A DNA stretch of 64,000 nucleotides. It comes from an uncultured Lachnospiraceae bacterium (GTDB taxonomy: Bacteria > Bacillota > Clostridia > Lachnospirales > Lachnospiraceae). Under the pieces are notes generated by a model. That model did not search any database and was not told the DNA's origin. It was given only the letters and a program-made list of their open reading frames with translations. The translations under genes were made by a program, and so were the position numbers. Location of the stretch: the NCBI GenBank assembly GCA_949471785.1, contig CASWRE010000002.1, positions 1-64,000 of the forward strand, in the 5' to 3' direction. Positions 9,059 to 17,676 of the stretch are shown here, in pieces. Numbering within the stretch: position 1 is the stretch's first letter; each line of letters begins with the position of its first letter.

Positions 9059-9832
9059 ATGGAATTATCTGTAAAATTGCCGGTGTTTGAAGGCCCTCTG
9101 GATCTTCTGCTGCACCTGATTGATAAAAATAAAATTGATATCTACGATATCCCGATTGTCATGATTACGGATCAGTATCTGGACTATGTAAGGCAGATGT
9201 CCCGTGAGGATCTGAACCTGATGAGCGAGTTTATGGTCATGGCTGCCACCCTTCTGGATATCAAATGCCGCATGCTGCTTCCCAAAGAGAAGAACGGAGA
9301 TGAGGAAGAGGAAGACCCGCGGGCGGATCTGGTGGCCCGGCTTTTGGAATATAAGATGTATAAATATATGTCTTATGAACTGAAAGACCGTATGGAAGAC
9401 GCGGAGCTTATGATGTATCATGCCGGCGGTCTGCCACGGGAAGTGGCGGAGTACAGGGCGCCTGTGGATACGGAGCATCTGACGGACGGATTAACGCTGC
9501 AGCGGCTCCATGAGATCTTCCGGGATGTGCTGAAACGGCAGGAAAATAAGAGAGATCCGATCCGAAGCAATTTTGGGCGGATCGAGAAGGAGGAGATTTC
9601 TCTGCCGGATAAAATGGCTTATGTGCGCGCGTATGCTGGAAAGCACGATCACTTTACTTTTCGTGCTCTGCTGGCAAGCCAGCGTTCCCGGACTCAGGTA
9701 GTTGTGACTTTTCTGGCCATTTTGGAGCTGATGCGCAGCGGCGGTATTCGTCTGACTCAGGAGGAGGCTTTCGGAGAAATTTACATAGAGACGGTGAAGG
9801 AGGCGATTGATGATGACAGTGAATCAGCTTGA
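9059..9832 (+). CDS. scpA: Segregation and condensation protein A
   Basis: Kleisin subunit of the SMC-ScpAB condensin that organises and segregates the chromosome. The 257-residue protein starts with the typical FEGPLDLLLHLIDKNKIDIYDIPI segment that contacts the SMC head, has a helical, acidic centre, and ends in a winged-helix domain (from about 185). The ATG lies eight bases after the stop of the previous gene. The C-terminus overlaps scpB, which fits translational coupling of two partners made in defined ratio. Confidence 0.95.
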   Translation: MELSVKLPVFEGPLDLLLHLIDKNKIDIYDIPIVMITDQYLDYVRQMSREDLNLMSEFMVMAATLLDIKCRMLLPKEKNGDEEEEDPRADLVARLLEYKMYKYMSYELKDRMEDAELMMYHAGGLPREVAEYRAPVDTEHLTDGLTLQRLHEIFRDVLKRQENKRDPIRSNFGRIEKEEISLPDKMAYVRAYAGKHDHFTFRALLASQRSRTQVVVTFLAILELMRSGGIRLTQEEAFGEIYIETVKEAIDDDSESA

Positions 9833-10391
9833 AGCGGCGCTGGAAGCGCTCCTGTTCACCATGGGGGATTCCATAGACATTCAGAGCATTGCCCGGGCGA
9901 TCGATCAGGATGTGCCGACTACGCGGAAGCTTTTGGAAGGATTGCGCATCCGTTATAAAGAAGAAAACAGAGGTATTATGTTGCTGGAGCTGGAAGATTC
10001 CTGGCAGCTCTGCACAAAGAAGGAGTATTATCCGGTGCTGATCCGGCTGGCGTCCCAGCCCAGGAAAGCGGTGCTCACGGACGTGATGCTGGAAACGCTG
10101 TCGATCATTGCCTACAAGCAGCCGGTGACGAAGGCGGATATTGAGAAGATTCGCGGTGTAAAATCAGATCATGCAGTCAACCGTTTGATAGAATATGAGC
10201 TGGTGACGGAAGTGGGCCGTCTGGATGCGCCGGGCAGGCCGATTTTATTTGGGACGACAGAAGAATTTCTGAGGAAATTCGGCGTTTCTTCCCTGAATGA
10301 GCTTCCGGAGATCAATCCGGTCAAGCTAGAAGACTTCAAGGCCGAGGCCGAAGCGGAAATATTTAAAAACGGAGAGACAGCCGCTGTATAG
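9810..10391 (+). CDS. scpB: Segregation and condensation protein B
   Basis: Winged-helix partner of ScpA in the SMC complex. About 193 residues with two winged helices; the family motif ETLSIIAYKQPVTKADIEKIRGV is seen near residue 95. It overlaps scpA by 23 bases. GAAGGAGG at 9796-9803 serves either of two adjacent ATG codons (9810 or 9813); a TTG at 9807 is also in frame. I take 9810. Confidence 0.94.
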   Translation: MMTVNQLEAALEALLFTMGDSIDIQSIARAIDQDVPTTRKLLEGLRIRYKEENRGIMLLELEDSWQLCTKKEYYPVLIRLASQPRKAVLTDVMLETLSIIAYKQPVTKADIEKIRGVKSDHAVNRLIEYELVTEVGRLDAPGRPILFGTTEEFLRKFGVSSLNELPEINPVKLEDFKAEAEAEIFKNGETAAV

Positions 10392-10403
10392 ACAGGAGAG
10401 AAT

Positions 10404-11633
10404 ATGAAAAGAGTTGTATGCGGTATTCTGATTTGCATACAAATGATATTTTTCCTCACATTGCCCTGCCGTGTACTGGCAGACAGTCCGACAGATCCAG
10501 GGGAGCTTTACGCTAAAAGCGCCTGTCTGCTTGACGGGGATTCGGGCCGGGTATTGTGGGGGAAGGAGGAGAACGCGGCCCTTCCCATGGCCAGCACCAC
10601 CAAGATTATGACCTGTATTCTGGCGCTGGAAAATGGGAAAGGTGAAGATATCGTGACAGCCTCAGAAAATGCGGCGGGTCAGCCAAAGGTACATCTCGGC
10701 GTCCGGGAAGGACAGAGATTTCTTCTGGAGGATCTGCTTTTTTCATTAATGCTGGAGTCCCATAACGACGCGGCGGTGATGATTGCGGAACACATCGGAG
10801 GCAGCGTAGAGGGTTTTGCCGGGATGATGAACGACAGAGCCGCAGAGATCGGCTGTGAAGACACCCATTTTGTCACACCCAACGGCCTGGACAAAGAGGA
10901 TTCCGGAGGCGCCCATCATACGACGGCTGCTGATCTGGCGAAAATCATGCGTTATTGCGTTAAGGAATCTTCCGAGGCAGAGCGTTTCATCGCGATCACA
11001 CAGACGCCGTCCCACAGTTTTTCGGATTTAGACGGAAAACAGTCTTATGACTGCACGAATCATAATGCGCTGCTCACCATGATGGACGGCGTGGTATCCG
11101 GCAAAACCGGGTTTACGGCAAAGGCCGGGTACTGCTATATCTGTGCGGTGGAATCGGAGGGCCGGCTTTTTATCGTGTCGCTGCTGGCCTGTGGCTGGCC
11201 CAATAATAAAGGGTATAAATGGAAGGATACGAAGCAGATTCTGTCCTACGCCAAAAATGCTTACGCCTATCGAAATGTTCTGGAAGAGCCGGTGACGGCT
11301 TCTCTTCCGGTGGAGGGGGCCGTATATCCCTGGGGGCAGAGCAGCGCCGTTATGAACACGGATATCACCGAGTCCAGAGACGGCGCCAGGGAGCTTACCC
11401 TGTTGCTCAGGGAAGATGAGCATGTGGAGGTAAAGACGGATATGCCGGAACTTCTGACGGCTCCCGTACAGGCGGGGGAGGAAGTAGGGCGCGTCACCTA
11501 TACGCTGTACGGGGAAGTCTGCGCTGAATATCCGCTGGTCTGTACAACAGATATGGCCGCAGTCGATCTGCCCTGGGTCATGGAGCAGGTCCTGCAGATT
11601 TTTCTTTTGAGAGATCCCAGGGCAACAGCCTGA
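10404..11633 (+). CDS. D-alanyl-D-alanine carboxypeptidase, second copy
   Basis: Second low-molecular-weight penicillin-binding protein, 409 residues. A clear signal peptide (MKRVVCGILICIQMIFFLTL, cleavage likely after VLA near residue 26) is followed by STTK with nucleophile Ser64, SHND, and SGKTGFTAKAGYCY carrying the KTG box. The second motif reads SHN where the first copy has SGN. A C-terminal domain follows from about 290. It begins 13 bases after scpB with AGGAGAG upstream. In Firmicutes, dac genes next to scpAB are common, and such enzymes often act in sporulation cortex or vegetative wall; sequence alone does not tell which applies. Confidence 0.9.
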   Translation: MKRVVCGILICIQMIFFLTLPCRVLADSPTDPGELYAKSACLLDGDSGRVLWGKEENAALPMASTTKIMTCILALENGKGEDIVTASENAAGQPKVHLGVREGQRFLLEDLLFSLMLESHNDAAVMIAEHIGGSVEGFAGMMNDRAAEIGCEDTHFVTPNGLDKEDSGGAHHTTAADLAKIMRYCVKESSEAERFIAITQTPSHSFSDLDGKQSYDCTNHNALLTMMDGVVSGKTGFTAKAGYCYICAVESEGRLFIVSLLACGWPNNKGYKWKDTKQILSYAKNAYAYRNVLEEPVTASLPVEGAVYPWGQSSAVMNTDITESRDGARELTLLLREDEHVEVKTDMPELLTAPVQAGEEVGRVTYTLYGEVCAEYPLVCTTDMAAVDLPWVMEQVLQIFLLRDPRATA

Positions 11634-11689
11634 ATAAACGCGGGTATTTTCTGTGAGGCAGGGGGATAGCCTGAGGTCAAAATGGCGGA

Positions 11690-11718
11690 TTGACACCCGG
11701 GGCGAGGAAGGGTATAAT
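11690..11718 (+). promoter_or_regulatory. Perfect-consensus sigma-A promoter
   Basis: TTGACA (11690-11695), 17-base spacer, TATAAT (11713-11718): an exact match to both hexamers. It gives the GlcG-like gene its own strong promoter and places the transcript start near 11725, which argues against the GTG at 11727 as translation start. Confidence 0.88.
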
Positions 11719-11774
11719 TTGACTATGTGAGCGGCAACAGCCGTAAAAAAGGCAAAGGAAGAGTGCGTGGAGAT

Positions 11775-12209
11775 ATGGGTGAGAGAGTGATGAAGCTGCA
11801 GCTTGCGAAACAGTTGATTGAATGTGTGGAACGCCGGGCGGCGGAGACCGGGCTGAATGCGGTGATTGCCGTGTGCAATGCCCATGGCAATCCGGTGGCG
11901 GTCCATGTGATGGACGATGCTTTCCTTGTCAGTTACGATGTGGCCACAAAAAAAGCCTATACATCCGTTGCGGTGAAAATGTCTACCATGGAGCTTTCCA
12001 AAATAGCTCAGCCGGGACAGACTTTTTACGGTGTGGATAAGCTGGACGGCGGGAAGATCGTGATATTCGGCGGAGGTATTCCTCTGAAAGACGGAGACAA
12101 AGTCGTAGGCGGTCTGGGGATCAGCGGAGGTACCGGAGAGGAAGACCATGCCCTGGCGGTGTTCGGAGAGAAAGTATTTCAGGAACTGATAAAGATGCAG
12201 TCGGAATAA
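11775..12209 (+). CDS. GlcG/HbpS-like (heme-binding/PduO C-terminal fold) protein
   Basis: A 144-residue protein of the GlcG/HbpS/PduO C-terminal family. It shows the family pattern: an N-terminal helix, IAVCNAHGNPVAVHVMDDA, then DVATKKAYTSVAVK, FGGGIPL, and GGLGISGGTGEEDHALA. Members bind heme, cobalamin or other small ligands and occur in glycolate, propanediol and two-component contexts. No such partner is adjacent here, so the role is open. The start is taken at ATG 11775, with AGGAAGAG 11 bases upstream; the frame is open back to GTG 11727, which would lie at the transcript start. An ATG at 11790 is another possibility. Confidence 0.72.
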   Translation: MGERVMKLQLAKQLIECVERRAAETGLNAVIAVCNAHGNPVAVHVMDDAFLVSYDVATKKAYTSVAVKMSTMELSKIAQPGQTFYGVDKLDGGKIVIFGGGIPLKDGDKVVGGLGISGGTGEEDHALAVFGEKVFQELIKMQSE

Positions 12210-12261
12210 AAGAATCAACAGGCAGGAGGGCCGGTTTTCTGTTTACCGGGTCCTTTCCTGG

Positions 12262-12290
12262 CAAAAGAAAAAGCGGCATCTCCATGCCGC
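12262..12290 (-). terminator. rpmB terminator
   Basis: On the minus strand GCGGCAT pairs with ATGCCGC around a four-base loop, then a TTTTTCTTTTG run follows. It lies 25 bases after the rpmB stop. A GC-rich imperfect palindrome at 12224-12259 may help end transcription of the convergent plus-strand gene. Confidence 0.85.
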
Positions 12291-12315
12291 TATATTTCTT
12301 GTCTTTAAATTCTCA

Positions 12316-12501
12316 TTATGCTCTTTCCACAACGCCGGAACGCAAACAGGAAGTACAAATATGAATCCTCTTCGTGGTTCCGTGGTCGTTTATCTTCACC
12401 TTTTTAATGTTGGCTTTCCACATTTTATTGGTTCTTCTATGAGAATGGCTCACATTACAACCGAAATGAGCGCCTTTTCCACACATTGCACATTTTGCCA
12501 T
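12316..12501 (-). CDS. rpmB: 50S ribosomal protein L28
   Basis: Large-subunit protein L28, 61 residues. It begins MAKCAMCGKGAHFGCNVSHSH and has a second cysteine pair, CTSC, near the C-terminus, so this is the zinc-binding (C+) form. The frame extends three codons upstream, but GAGGAGG lies at the right distance from the ATG at 12501. It reads away from the yloU-yloV-recG genes; divergent rpmB next to yloU is the arrangement known from Bacillus subtilis. Confidence 0.96.
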   Translation of the reverse strand: MAKCAMCGKGAHFGCNVSHSHRRTNKMWKANIKKVKINDHGTTKRIHICTSCLRSGVVERA

Positions 12502-12554
12502 GATCAGCACCTCCTCGACATAAATTGTCTGCTAACAGACCTGCAACACTGCTT

Positions 12555-12583
12555 ATTCTAGCAGAACGAATCAGAATTTGCAA
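12555..12583 (-). promoter_or_regulatory. Sigma-A promoter of rpmB
   Basis: On the minus strand TTGCAA (12583-12578), 17-base spacer, TAGAAT (12560-12555). It is a good match, 54 bases upstream of the rpmB start. Confidence 0.65.
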
Positions 12584-12816
12584 GAGAAATTTCCTTTTTT
12601 TTCACAAATAAATATTTCTTTTTTTATGAAAAGAGGGTATAATACAAAAAACTACTGTGTCATGGCGGGTTCGTGGATTCCATGATCCCGTATGCTGCGG
12701 TGTACAGAAAAGCCTTTTACAGGTTTTTCTGTATTTATGTCAGGCAAAAGGGCAGTATATAGTGACAGTCTGTCTTTTCGGGCTGTCAGTGTGTATATTC
12801 TGATGGAGGTAAGGGT
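12584..12816 (+). promoter_or_regulatory. Upstream region and leader of yloU
   Basis: A TATAAT at 12638-12643 is a likely -10 for the plus-strand operon, but I see no good -35 17 bases before it. The following 170-base leader holds two hairpins: ACAGAAAA...TTTTCTGT (about 12704-12732) and a GACAGTC/GGCTGTC palindrome (about 12762-12789). Neither is followed by a T run. A regulatory role is possible but not shown. Confidence 0.4.
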
Positions 12817-13173
12817 ATGAAGGGTCGTATTCAAACAGAGTTAGGTCAGATTACGATAAATACGGATGTAATTGCAACCTATGCGGGCAGTGTCGCCGTC
12901 GAGAATTTCGGCATTGTCGGCATGGCTGCAGTCAGCATGAAAGACGGACTGGTGAAGCTGTTAAAAAAGGAGAGTTTGAAACGGGGGATCAATGTCACCC
13001 TGAAAGATAACCGGATTTCACTGGAATTCCATGTGATCGTGGCCTACGGCGTGAGTATTTCCGCCGTGGCGGATAATCTGATGGAGAGCGTAAAGCATAA
13101 AGTAGAAAGCTTTACCGGCATGGAAGTGGAGCATATTGACATTCTTGTCGAGGGCATACGTGTTATAGATTGA
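12817..13173 (+). CDS. yloU: Asp23/Gls24 family protein (YloU)
   Basis: A 118-residue Asp23/Gls24 protein. It has the family's GQITINTDVIATYAG and a central IVAYGVSISAVADNLMESVKHKVE segment. Asp23 of Staphylococcus is a membrane-anchored envelope-stress protein. YloU is regularly encoded beside YloV (fatty acid kinase), here 22 bases downstream, but its exact role is unknown. GGAGGTAAGGGT precedes the ATG. Confidence 0.9.
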   Translation: MKGRIQTELGQITINTDVIATYAGSVAVENFGIVGMAAVSMKDGLVKLLKKESLKRGINVTLKDNRISLEFHVIVAYGVSISAVADNLMESVKHKVESFTGMEVEHIDILVEGIRVID

Positions 13174-13195
13174 TTAGGTTAAGGAGGACGTTAGC

Positions 13196-14872
13196 GTGTC
13201 TGCAGGTACGATAGATGCACAGATTCTGGCCAAAATGTTTCTGTCCGGTGCGAAGAATCTGGAATTAAAAAAAGAATGGATCAATGAATTGAATGTATTT
13301 CCGGTTCCCGACGGCGACACCGGCACCAACATGACGATGACGATTATGTCCGCGGCCAGAGAGGTGAGCGCCCTGTCATCGGTCACGATGGACGGTCTGG
13401 CGAAAGCTATTTCTTCCGGTTCCCTGCGGGGGGCCAGGGGTAATTCCGGCGTCATTCTCTCTCAGCTTCTGCGTGGATTTACGAAGGCCATACAGGGAAA
13501 AAAGGAGATTGACGCGATCGTTCTGGCCAGCGCCTTTGAGAAAGGGGTGGAGACCGCCTACAAGGCTGTCATGAAGCCTAAAGAGGGGACGATCCTGACA
13601 GTGGCCAAGAGTATGGCGGAGAAAGCCCGGGAGCTTGTGATCCTTGACGAGACAGAGACGACGAGTATGAAGGACTTCCTGCGTCAGGTGCTTGAGGAAG
13701 GACAGATTACTCTGGAGAAAACACCGGAAATGCTGCCGGTGCTGAAAGAAGCCGGGGTGGTGGATTCCGGCGGGCAGGGCCTGATGACTGTGCTGGAGGG
13801 CGCTTACAATGCCTATCTGGGCAAGGCGCTGGATATGGATATCCAACCGGCCGGACCTTCTGCAAAGAGGCCGTCGGCGGCCACTCAAACGGCCGAGGCG
13901 GATATTAAATTCGGCTACTGTACCGAGTTTATTGTTATGACGGAAAAGAAATTTACGGATCAGGACGAGACGGAGTTTAAAGGATTCCTGAATGCCATCG
14001 GAGATTCCATCGTCTGTGTGGCGGACGACGATCTGGTCAAGATTCATGTGCATACAAACGATCCCGGCCTCGCGCTTCAGCGGGCTCTGACGTATGGCTC
14101 TCTGTCTCGCATCAAGATCGACAATATGCGGGAAGAGCATCAGGAAAAGCTGTTCAAAGAGGCGGAGAAACTGGCAGCCCAACAGGCGGCAGAAGAAGTT
14201 CCCCGGGAGAAAAAGCCTTTCGGCTTTATTTCCGTATCGGTGGGCGACGGCATCGGCGATATTTTCCGGGAGCTGGGTGTGGACTACCTGATTGAGGGCG
14301 GTCAGACCATGAATCCCAGCACGGAGGATATGTTGAATGCTATTGACCAGGTACATGCGGATACCATATTTATCCTCCCCAATAATAAAAATATCATCCT
14401 GGCGGCCAATCAGGCCAGGGAACTTGTGGAGGATAAGCATATCGTTGTGATTCCCACGAAGACGATTCCTCAGGGAATTACGGCGGTGGTTAATTTTGTG
14501 CCGGAGAAGTCAGCGGAGCAGAACGAGGCTTCCATGAAAGAGTCCATCGCCGCGGTCAAGACAGCTCAGATTACTTATGCTGTTCGCGATACGCATATAG
14601 ATAATAAGGAGATCCACGAGCATGATATTATGGCCGTGGGCGATTCTGGTATTCTGGCTGTGGGACAGGACGTGCACAGCGTATCCCTGGAAGCCGTGAG
14701 AGAATTGGTAGATGAGGAAAGTGAGCTGATCAGCATTTATTATGGAGAGGATTATGCGGAAGAGGATGCGGAGAAGCTGGCGGAGGAGCTGGAAGAGCTG
14801 TATGGGGACTGCGATATTGAGGTAAATGCGGGGGGACAGCCGATTTATTACTGTCTGATTTCCGTAGAGTGA
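13196..14872 (+). CDS. yloV: DAK2-domain protein YloV / fatty acid kinase FakA-like
   Basis: A 558-residue member of the YloV/FakA family. The N-terminal DAK2 domain (about 1-200) carries FPVPDGDTGTNMTMTI, the metal/ATP site of dihydroxyacetone-kinase-like kinases, plus GARGNSGVILSQLLRG. A central domain (about 235-320) contains IHVHTNDPG, and a C-terminal DegV-like region follows. FakA phosphorylates fatty acids bound by FakB proteins; no FakB is in the window. The start is GTG 13196, with AAGGAGG nine bases upstream. It follows yloU closely and is ended by the terminator at 14905. Confidence 0.92.
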   Translation: MSAGTIDAQILAKMFLSGAKNLELKKEWINELNVFPVPDGDTGTNMTMTIMSAAREVSALSSVTMDGLAKAISSGSLRGARGNSGVILSQLLRGFTKAIQGKKEIDAIVLASAFEKGVETAYKAVMKPKEGTILTVAKSMAEKARELVILDETETTSMKDFLRQVLEEGQITLEKTPEMLPVLKEAGVVDSGGQGLMTVLEGAYNAYLGKALDMDIQPAGPSAKRPSAATQTAEADIKFGYCTEFIVMTEKKFTDQDETEFKGFLNAIGDSIVCVADDDLVKIHVHTNDPGLALQRALTYGSLSRIKIDNMREEHQEKLFKEAEKLAAQQAAEEVPREKKPFGFISVSVGDGIGDIFRELGVDYLIEGGQTMNPSTEDMLNAIDQVHADTIFILPNNKNIILAANQARELVEDKHIVVIPTKTIPQGITAVVNFVPEKSAEQNEASMKESIAAVKTAQITYAVRDTHIDNKEIHEHDIMAVGDSGILAVGQDVHSVSLEAVRELVDEESELISIYYGEDYAEEDAEKLAEELEELYGDCDIEVNAGGQPIYYCLISVE

Positions 14873-14904
14873 TGTGATGATTTTGCCTGAACCGTTTTGG
14901 GCCG

Positions 14905-14941
14905 CCTGTGCAGGGATATATGCTGCACAGGTGTTTTTTTG
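14905..14941 (+). terminator. yloV terminator
   Basis: CCTGTGCAG pairs with CTGCACAGG around a nine-base loop, followed by TGTTTTTTTG. It lies between yloV and recG, so recG may need its own promoter or readthrough. Confidence 0.88.
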
Positions 14942-14964
14942 TTTTGCCTGACGTTTTAGTGTCG

Positions 14965-15007
14965 GTAACGGTTCAGAAAGGTCTGTTTGGCTTGTTTGAA
15001 CTGTTAC
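14965..15007. repeat. GTAACRGTTCA palindromic unit
   Basis: GTAACGGTTCA (14965-14975) and its near-complement TGAACTGTTAC (14997-15007) form an imperfect hairpin. The same termini occur in the leuA terminator loop (2168-2196) and resemble the ends of the element at 55525. A further half-copy, TGAACCGTT, is at 14888-14896. Confidence 0.5.
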
Positions 15008-15071
15008 TATTGTCGTGATGCAACACAGGAGAAAGTCGAAACGGGGAAGCAGGTTATGGGAAGGGGAGACG

Positions 15072-17126
15072 ATGCGGGAACAGGATTCGATTCGGGTATT
15101 GAAGGGAATTGGGGAAAAATCAGAGAAGCTGTTTGCGAAGCTGGGACTTTTTACGGTGGGAGACTTACTGCATTATTATCCCAGGGAGTATGACATGTAT
15201 GTCAGGCCGGTATCCGTTGGCGAGCTGCAGGCCGGGCAAAAGGGAGCGGTGCTGGCGGCGATTACTTTTCCGGTGGACAGGAAGAATACGGGGAAGCTCA
15301 CAGTCATTACGACGACGGTGCAGGATGCCACGGGGCGGCTGGCTCTGACCTGGTTTAACATGCCTTTTCTTCGGAATACGCTGAAACGCGGATCGGTCTA
15401 TGTGTTCCGCGGACGGGTGACGGAGAAGATGAACCGTCAGGTCATGGAACAGCCGGAGATATTTACGGTGGGAGCCTATGACAAAGTCTGTGATTCGATG
15501 CAGCCTCTTTACGGATTGACGGCGGGGCTCAGTAATAAGCTGGTAGTCAAAGCGGTTCGCCAGGTACTGGAAGGCCTGGCGCCGGAGGAGTGGCTGCCGG
15601 ATGCGATCTTGGGGCGTCTGGGACTTGTGCCGCTCGGACAGGCCCTTTCACAGATTCATTTTCCGGCCGCGCGGCAGGAATTTCTGGAGGCCAGACGGCG
15701 GCTTTCTTTTGGAGAGTTTTTTCTTTTCATTTTGAGTATGCAGATGATGAAGGACCGCCAGACGGATATGGAAAATCATTATCCGATGAAAGCCGAATGG
15801 AGGACTGAAGAAGTGATAGAATCTCTTCCCTACAGTCTCACGGATGCGCAGATACGGGTATGGACGCAGATGGAGCGGGATCTGGCGGGGAATCGACGCA
15901 TGAATCGTCTGATCCAGGGGGATGTGGGAAGCGGCAAGACGATTCTGGCCTTTCTGGCCATGATTATGGCTGCGGAAAACGGCTATCAGAGCGCGCTGAT
16001 GGCGCCCACCGAGGTGCTTGCCCATCAGCATTATGAGGACTTTGCGGCTCTTCTGAAAGAAAATGGTCTGGAAGACTATCGGCCGGTGCTGCTGACCGGT
16101 TCCTGCACGGCTAAAGAAAAGCGGAATATCTATGAGAAAATTGCCGTCGGTTATGCGAAATGCATTATTGGTACCCATGCCTTGATACAGGATGCCGTAG
16201 AATACGATAATCTGTCCCTGGTGATCACGGACGAGCAGCATCGTTTCGGCGTCAGGCAGAGGGAGTCTTTTTCGGCCAAGGGAGGAAAGCCGAATATCGC
16301 GGTTATGAGCGCCACGCCGATTCCCCGGACGCTGGCGATGATTCTTTACGGCGATCTGGATATTTCCGTGCTGGATGAAAAGCCCGCGAGACGGCTGCCG
16401 ATTAAAAACTGCGTGGTGGGTACTTCTTACCGTCCCACGGCCCGCCGTTTCATCCGGCGGGAGCTCATGGCCGGCCATCAGGTCTATGTGGTCTGTCCCA
16501 TGGTAGAAGCCAGCGAGGAGATAGAGGCAGAGAATGTAACGGATTACGCCCAAAAGATGAAAAAGGAATTTCCGGAATTTACCGTAGGGCTGCTGCACGG
16601 CAGAATGAAACCGGCGGCCAAGGATCAGATTATGGAAGAATTTTCTCAAGGACAAATTCAAATACTGGTGTCCACCACAGTCGTTGAAGTGGGAGTGAAT
16701 GTACCAAATGCTACGGTGATGATGGTAGAAAACGCGGAGCGTTTCGGGCTGGCTCAGCTCCATCAGCTCCGTGGCCGGGTGGGACGGGGACACGATCAGT
16801 CCTACTGTATATTCATTCGTACTTCCGACAGTGATGCAAATGCCAAACGTCTCGATATTTTGAATAAGACCAACGACGGTTTTGCCATTGCCGATGAGGA
16901 TCTGCGGCTCCGCGGGCCGGGAGATTTTTTTGGTATCCGTCAGAGCGGTCTGATGGAATTTGCCGTCGGGGATATCTATCGCGATGCCGACCTGCTCCGC
17001 CAGGCCGCCGAGGAAGTGAAACGTCTGTTGATCATCGATCCGGAGCTTTGTATGGAAGATCACCGGCTTCTGGCCGCGCGGGCGGCGGATTACCGGGAAG
17101 AGAAGCTGCAGGATGTGGTTTTATAA
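15072..17126 (+). CDS. recG: ATP-dependent DNA helicase RecG
   Basis: Branched-DNA translocase that reverses stalled replication forks and processes Holliday junctions. The 684-residue protein has an N-terminal wedge/OB domain (about 50-170) and superfamily 2 helicase motifs: Walker A QGDVGSGKT, motif II DEQH, SATPIPRTLAM, STTVVEVGVNVPNA and QLHQLRGRVGRG. The start is taken at ATG 15072, with AAGGGGAGAC upstream; the frame is open 19 codons further but the residues there are not RecG-like. The region upstream carries a terminator and a palindromic repeat. Confidence 0.95.
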   Translation: MREQDSIRVLKGIGEKSEKLFAKLGLFTVGDLLHYYPREYDMYVRPVSVGELQAGQKGAVLAAITFPVDRKNTGKLTVITTTVQDATGRLALTWFNMPFLRNTLKRGSVYVFRGRVTEKMNRQVMEQPEIFTVGAYDKVCDSMQPLYGLTAGLSNKLVVKAVRQVLEGLAPEEWLPDAILGRLGLVPLGQALSQIHFPAARQEFLEARRRLSFGEFFLFILSMQMMKDRQTDMENHYPMKAEWRTEEVIESLPYSLTDAQIRVWTQMERDLAGNRRMNRLIQGDVGSGKTILAFLAMIMAAENGYQSALMAPTEVLAHQHYEDFAALLKENGLEDYRPVLLTGSCTAKEKRNIYEKIAVGYAKCIIGTHALIQDAVEYDNLSLVITDEQHRFGVRQRESFSAKGGKPNIAVMSATPIPRTLAMILYGDLDISVLDEKPARRLPIKNCVVGTSYRPTARRFIRRELMAGHQVYVVCPMVEASEEIEAENVTDYAQKMKKEFPEFTVGLLHGRMKPAAKDQIMEEFSQGQIQILVSTTVVEVGVNVPNATVMMVENAERFGLAQLHQLRGRVGRGHDQSYCIFIRTSDSDANAKRLDILNKTNDGFAIADEDLRLRGPGDFFGIRQSGLMEFAVGDIYRDADLLRQAAEEVKRLLIIDPELCMEDHRLLAARAADYREEKLQDVVL

Positions 17127-17290
17127 AGTGTTTTCTGCAGGTAATTTTTTGACAATATTCGCAAAACTTACCAGCGTATTCTCCGAAAGTCTGCACATAC
17201 TATCACCGTAACAAATCAACCGGCAGCTTCGGAGAGACAAACATGTACTCCGATAGTTACCGAACCATTCAAATAAGGAGGCAATTCATT

Positions 17291-17512
17291 ATGGCAAACA
17301 GATCTTCAAGTACAACAGCTGTACCCGAAGCAAAGGGAGCAATGGACCGTTTCAAATTTGAGGTAGCTAACGAGCTGGGCGTTCCGCTTTCCGACGGATA
17401 TAACGGAAACCTGACCTCGAAGCAGAACGGTTCTGTCGGCGGTTATATGGTTAAGAAGATGATCGAGGCCCAGGAGAAACAGATGTCCCAGGGTACTGGC
17501 AGCCAGCTGTAA
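17291..17512 (+). CDS. Alpha/beta-type small acid-soluble spore protein
   Basis: DNA-binding protein that saturates the forespore chromosome and protects it from UV and heat. 73 residues: the family core with the germination protease site (RFKFEVANELGVPL) and the C-terminal GYNGNLTSKQNGSVGGYMVKKMI. This is direct evidence that the organism makes endospores. The frame is open 16 codons upstream, but AAGGAGG stands eight bases before the ATG at 17291. A CATACTA at 17196-17202 resembles a sigma-G -10, but I find no matching -35 at the right distance. Confidence 0.95.
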   Translation: MANRSSSTTAVPEAKGAMDRFKFEVANELGVPLSDGYNGNLTSKQNGSVGGYMVKKMIEAQEKQMSQGTGSQL

Positions 17513-17608
17513 GGAGAGATTGCCTACGGTAATCCGATCCGGCATCTTCCGAGGGTGGATACCTGCAGGCGCAGGACACAATAAGGAAAATGTCTGGCTC
17601 TCTTAGCC

Positions 17609-17667
17609 GCAAAAAAGGAGCTACTGTAAATGGACACCATGTCGATTTGCAGCAGCTCCTTTAATTT
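17609..17667. terminator. Bidirectional terminator between SASP and DUF4349 genes
   Basis: AAAGGAGCT-CTGTAAAT on the left pairs with ATTTGCAG-AGCTCCTTT on the right around a 13-base loop. A-rich and T-rich tracts flank it, so it can serve the plus-strand spore gene and the convergent minus-strand operon. Confidence 0.82.
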
Positions 17668-17676
17668 TGTTTATTT

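Noticed and set aside
11028-12218. 396-codon minus-strand open frame across the second carboxypeptidase and the GlcG-like gene
   Set aside because: It covers two genes with strong motifs and promoters on the other strand. Composition is typical of an antisense frame.
15648-17063. 471-codon minus-strand open frame opposite recG
   Set aside because: It is fully antisense to all helicase motifs of recG, with no start signal and no recognisable domain.
17176-17202. Sigma-G promoter of the spore protein gene
   Set aside because: CATACTA fits the -10, but the only -35-like element (GTATT) is 15 bases away rather than the usual 17 to 18, so I did not annotate it.
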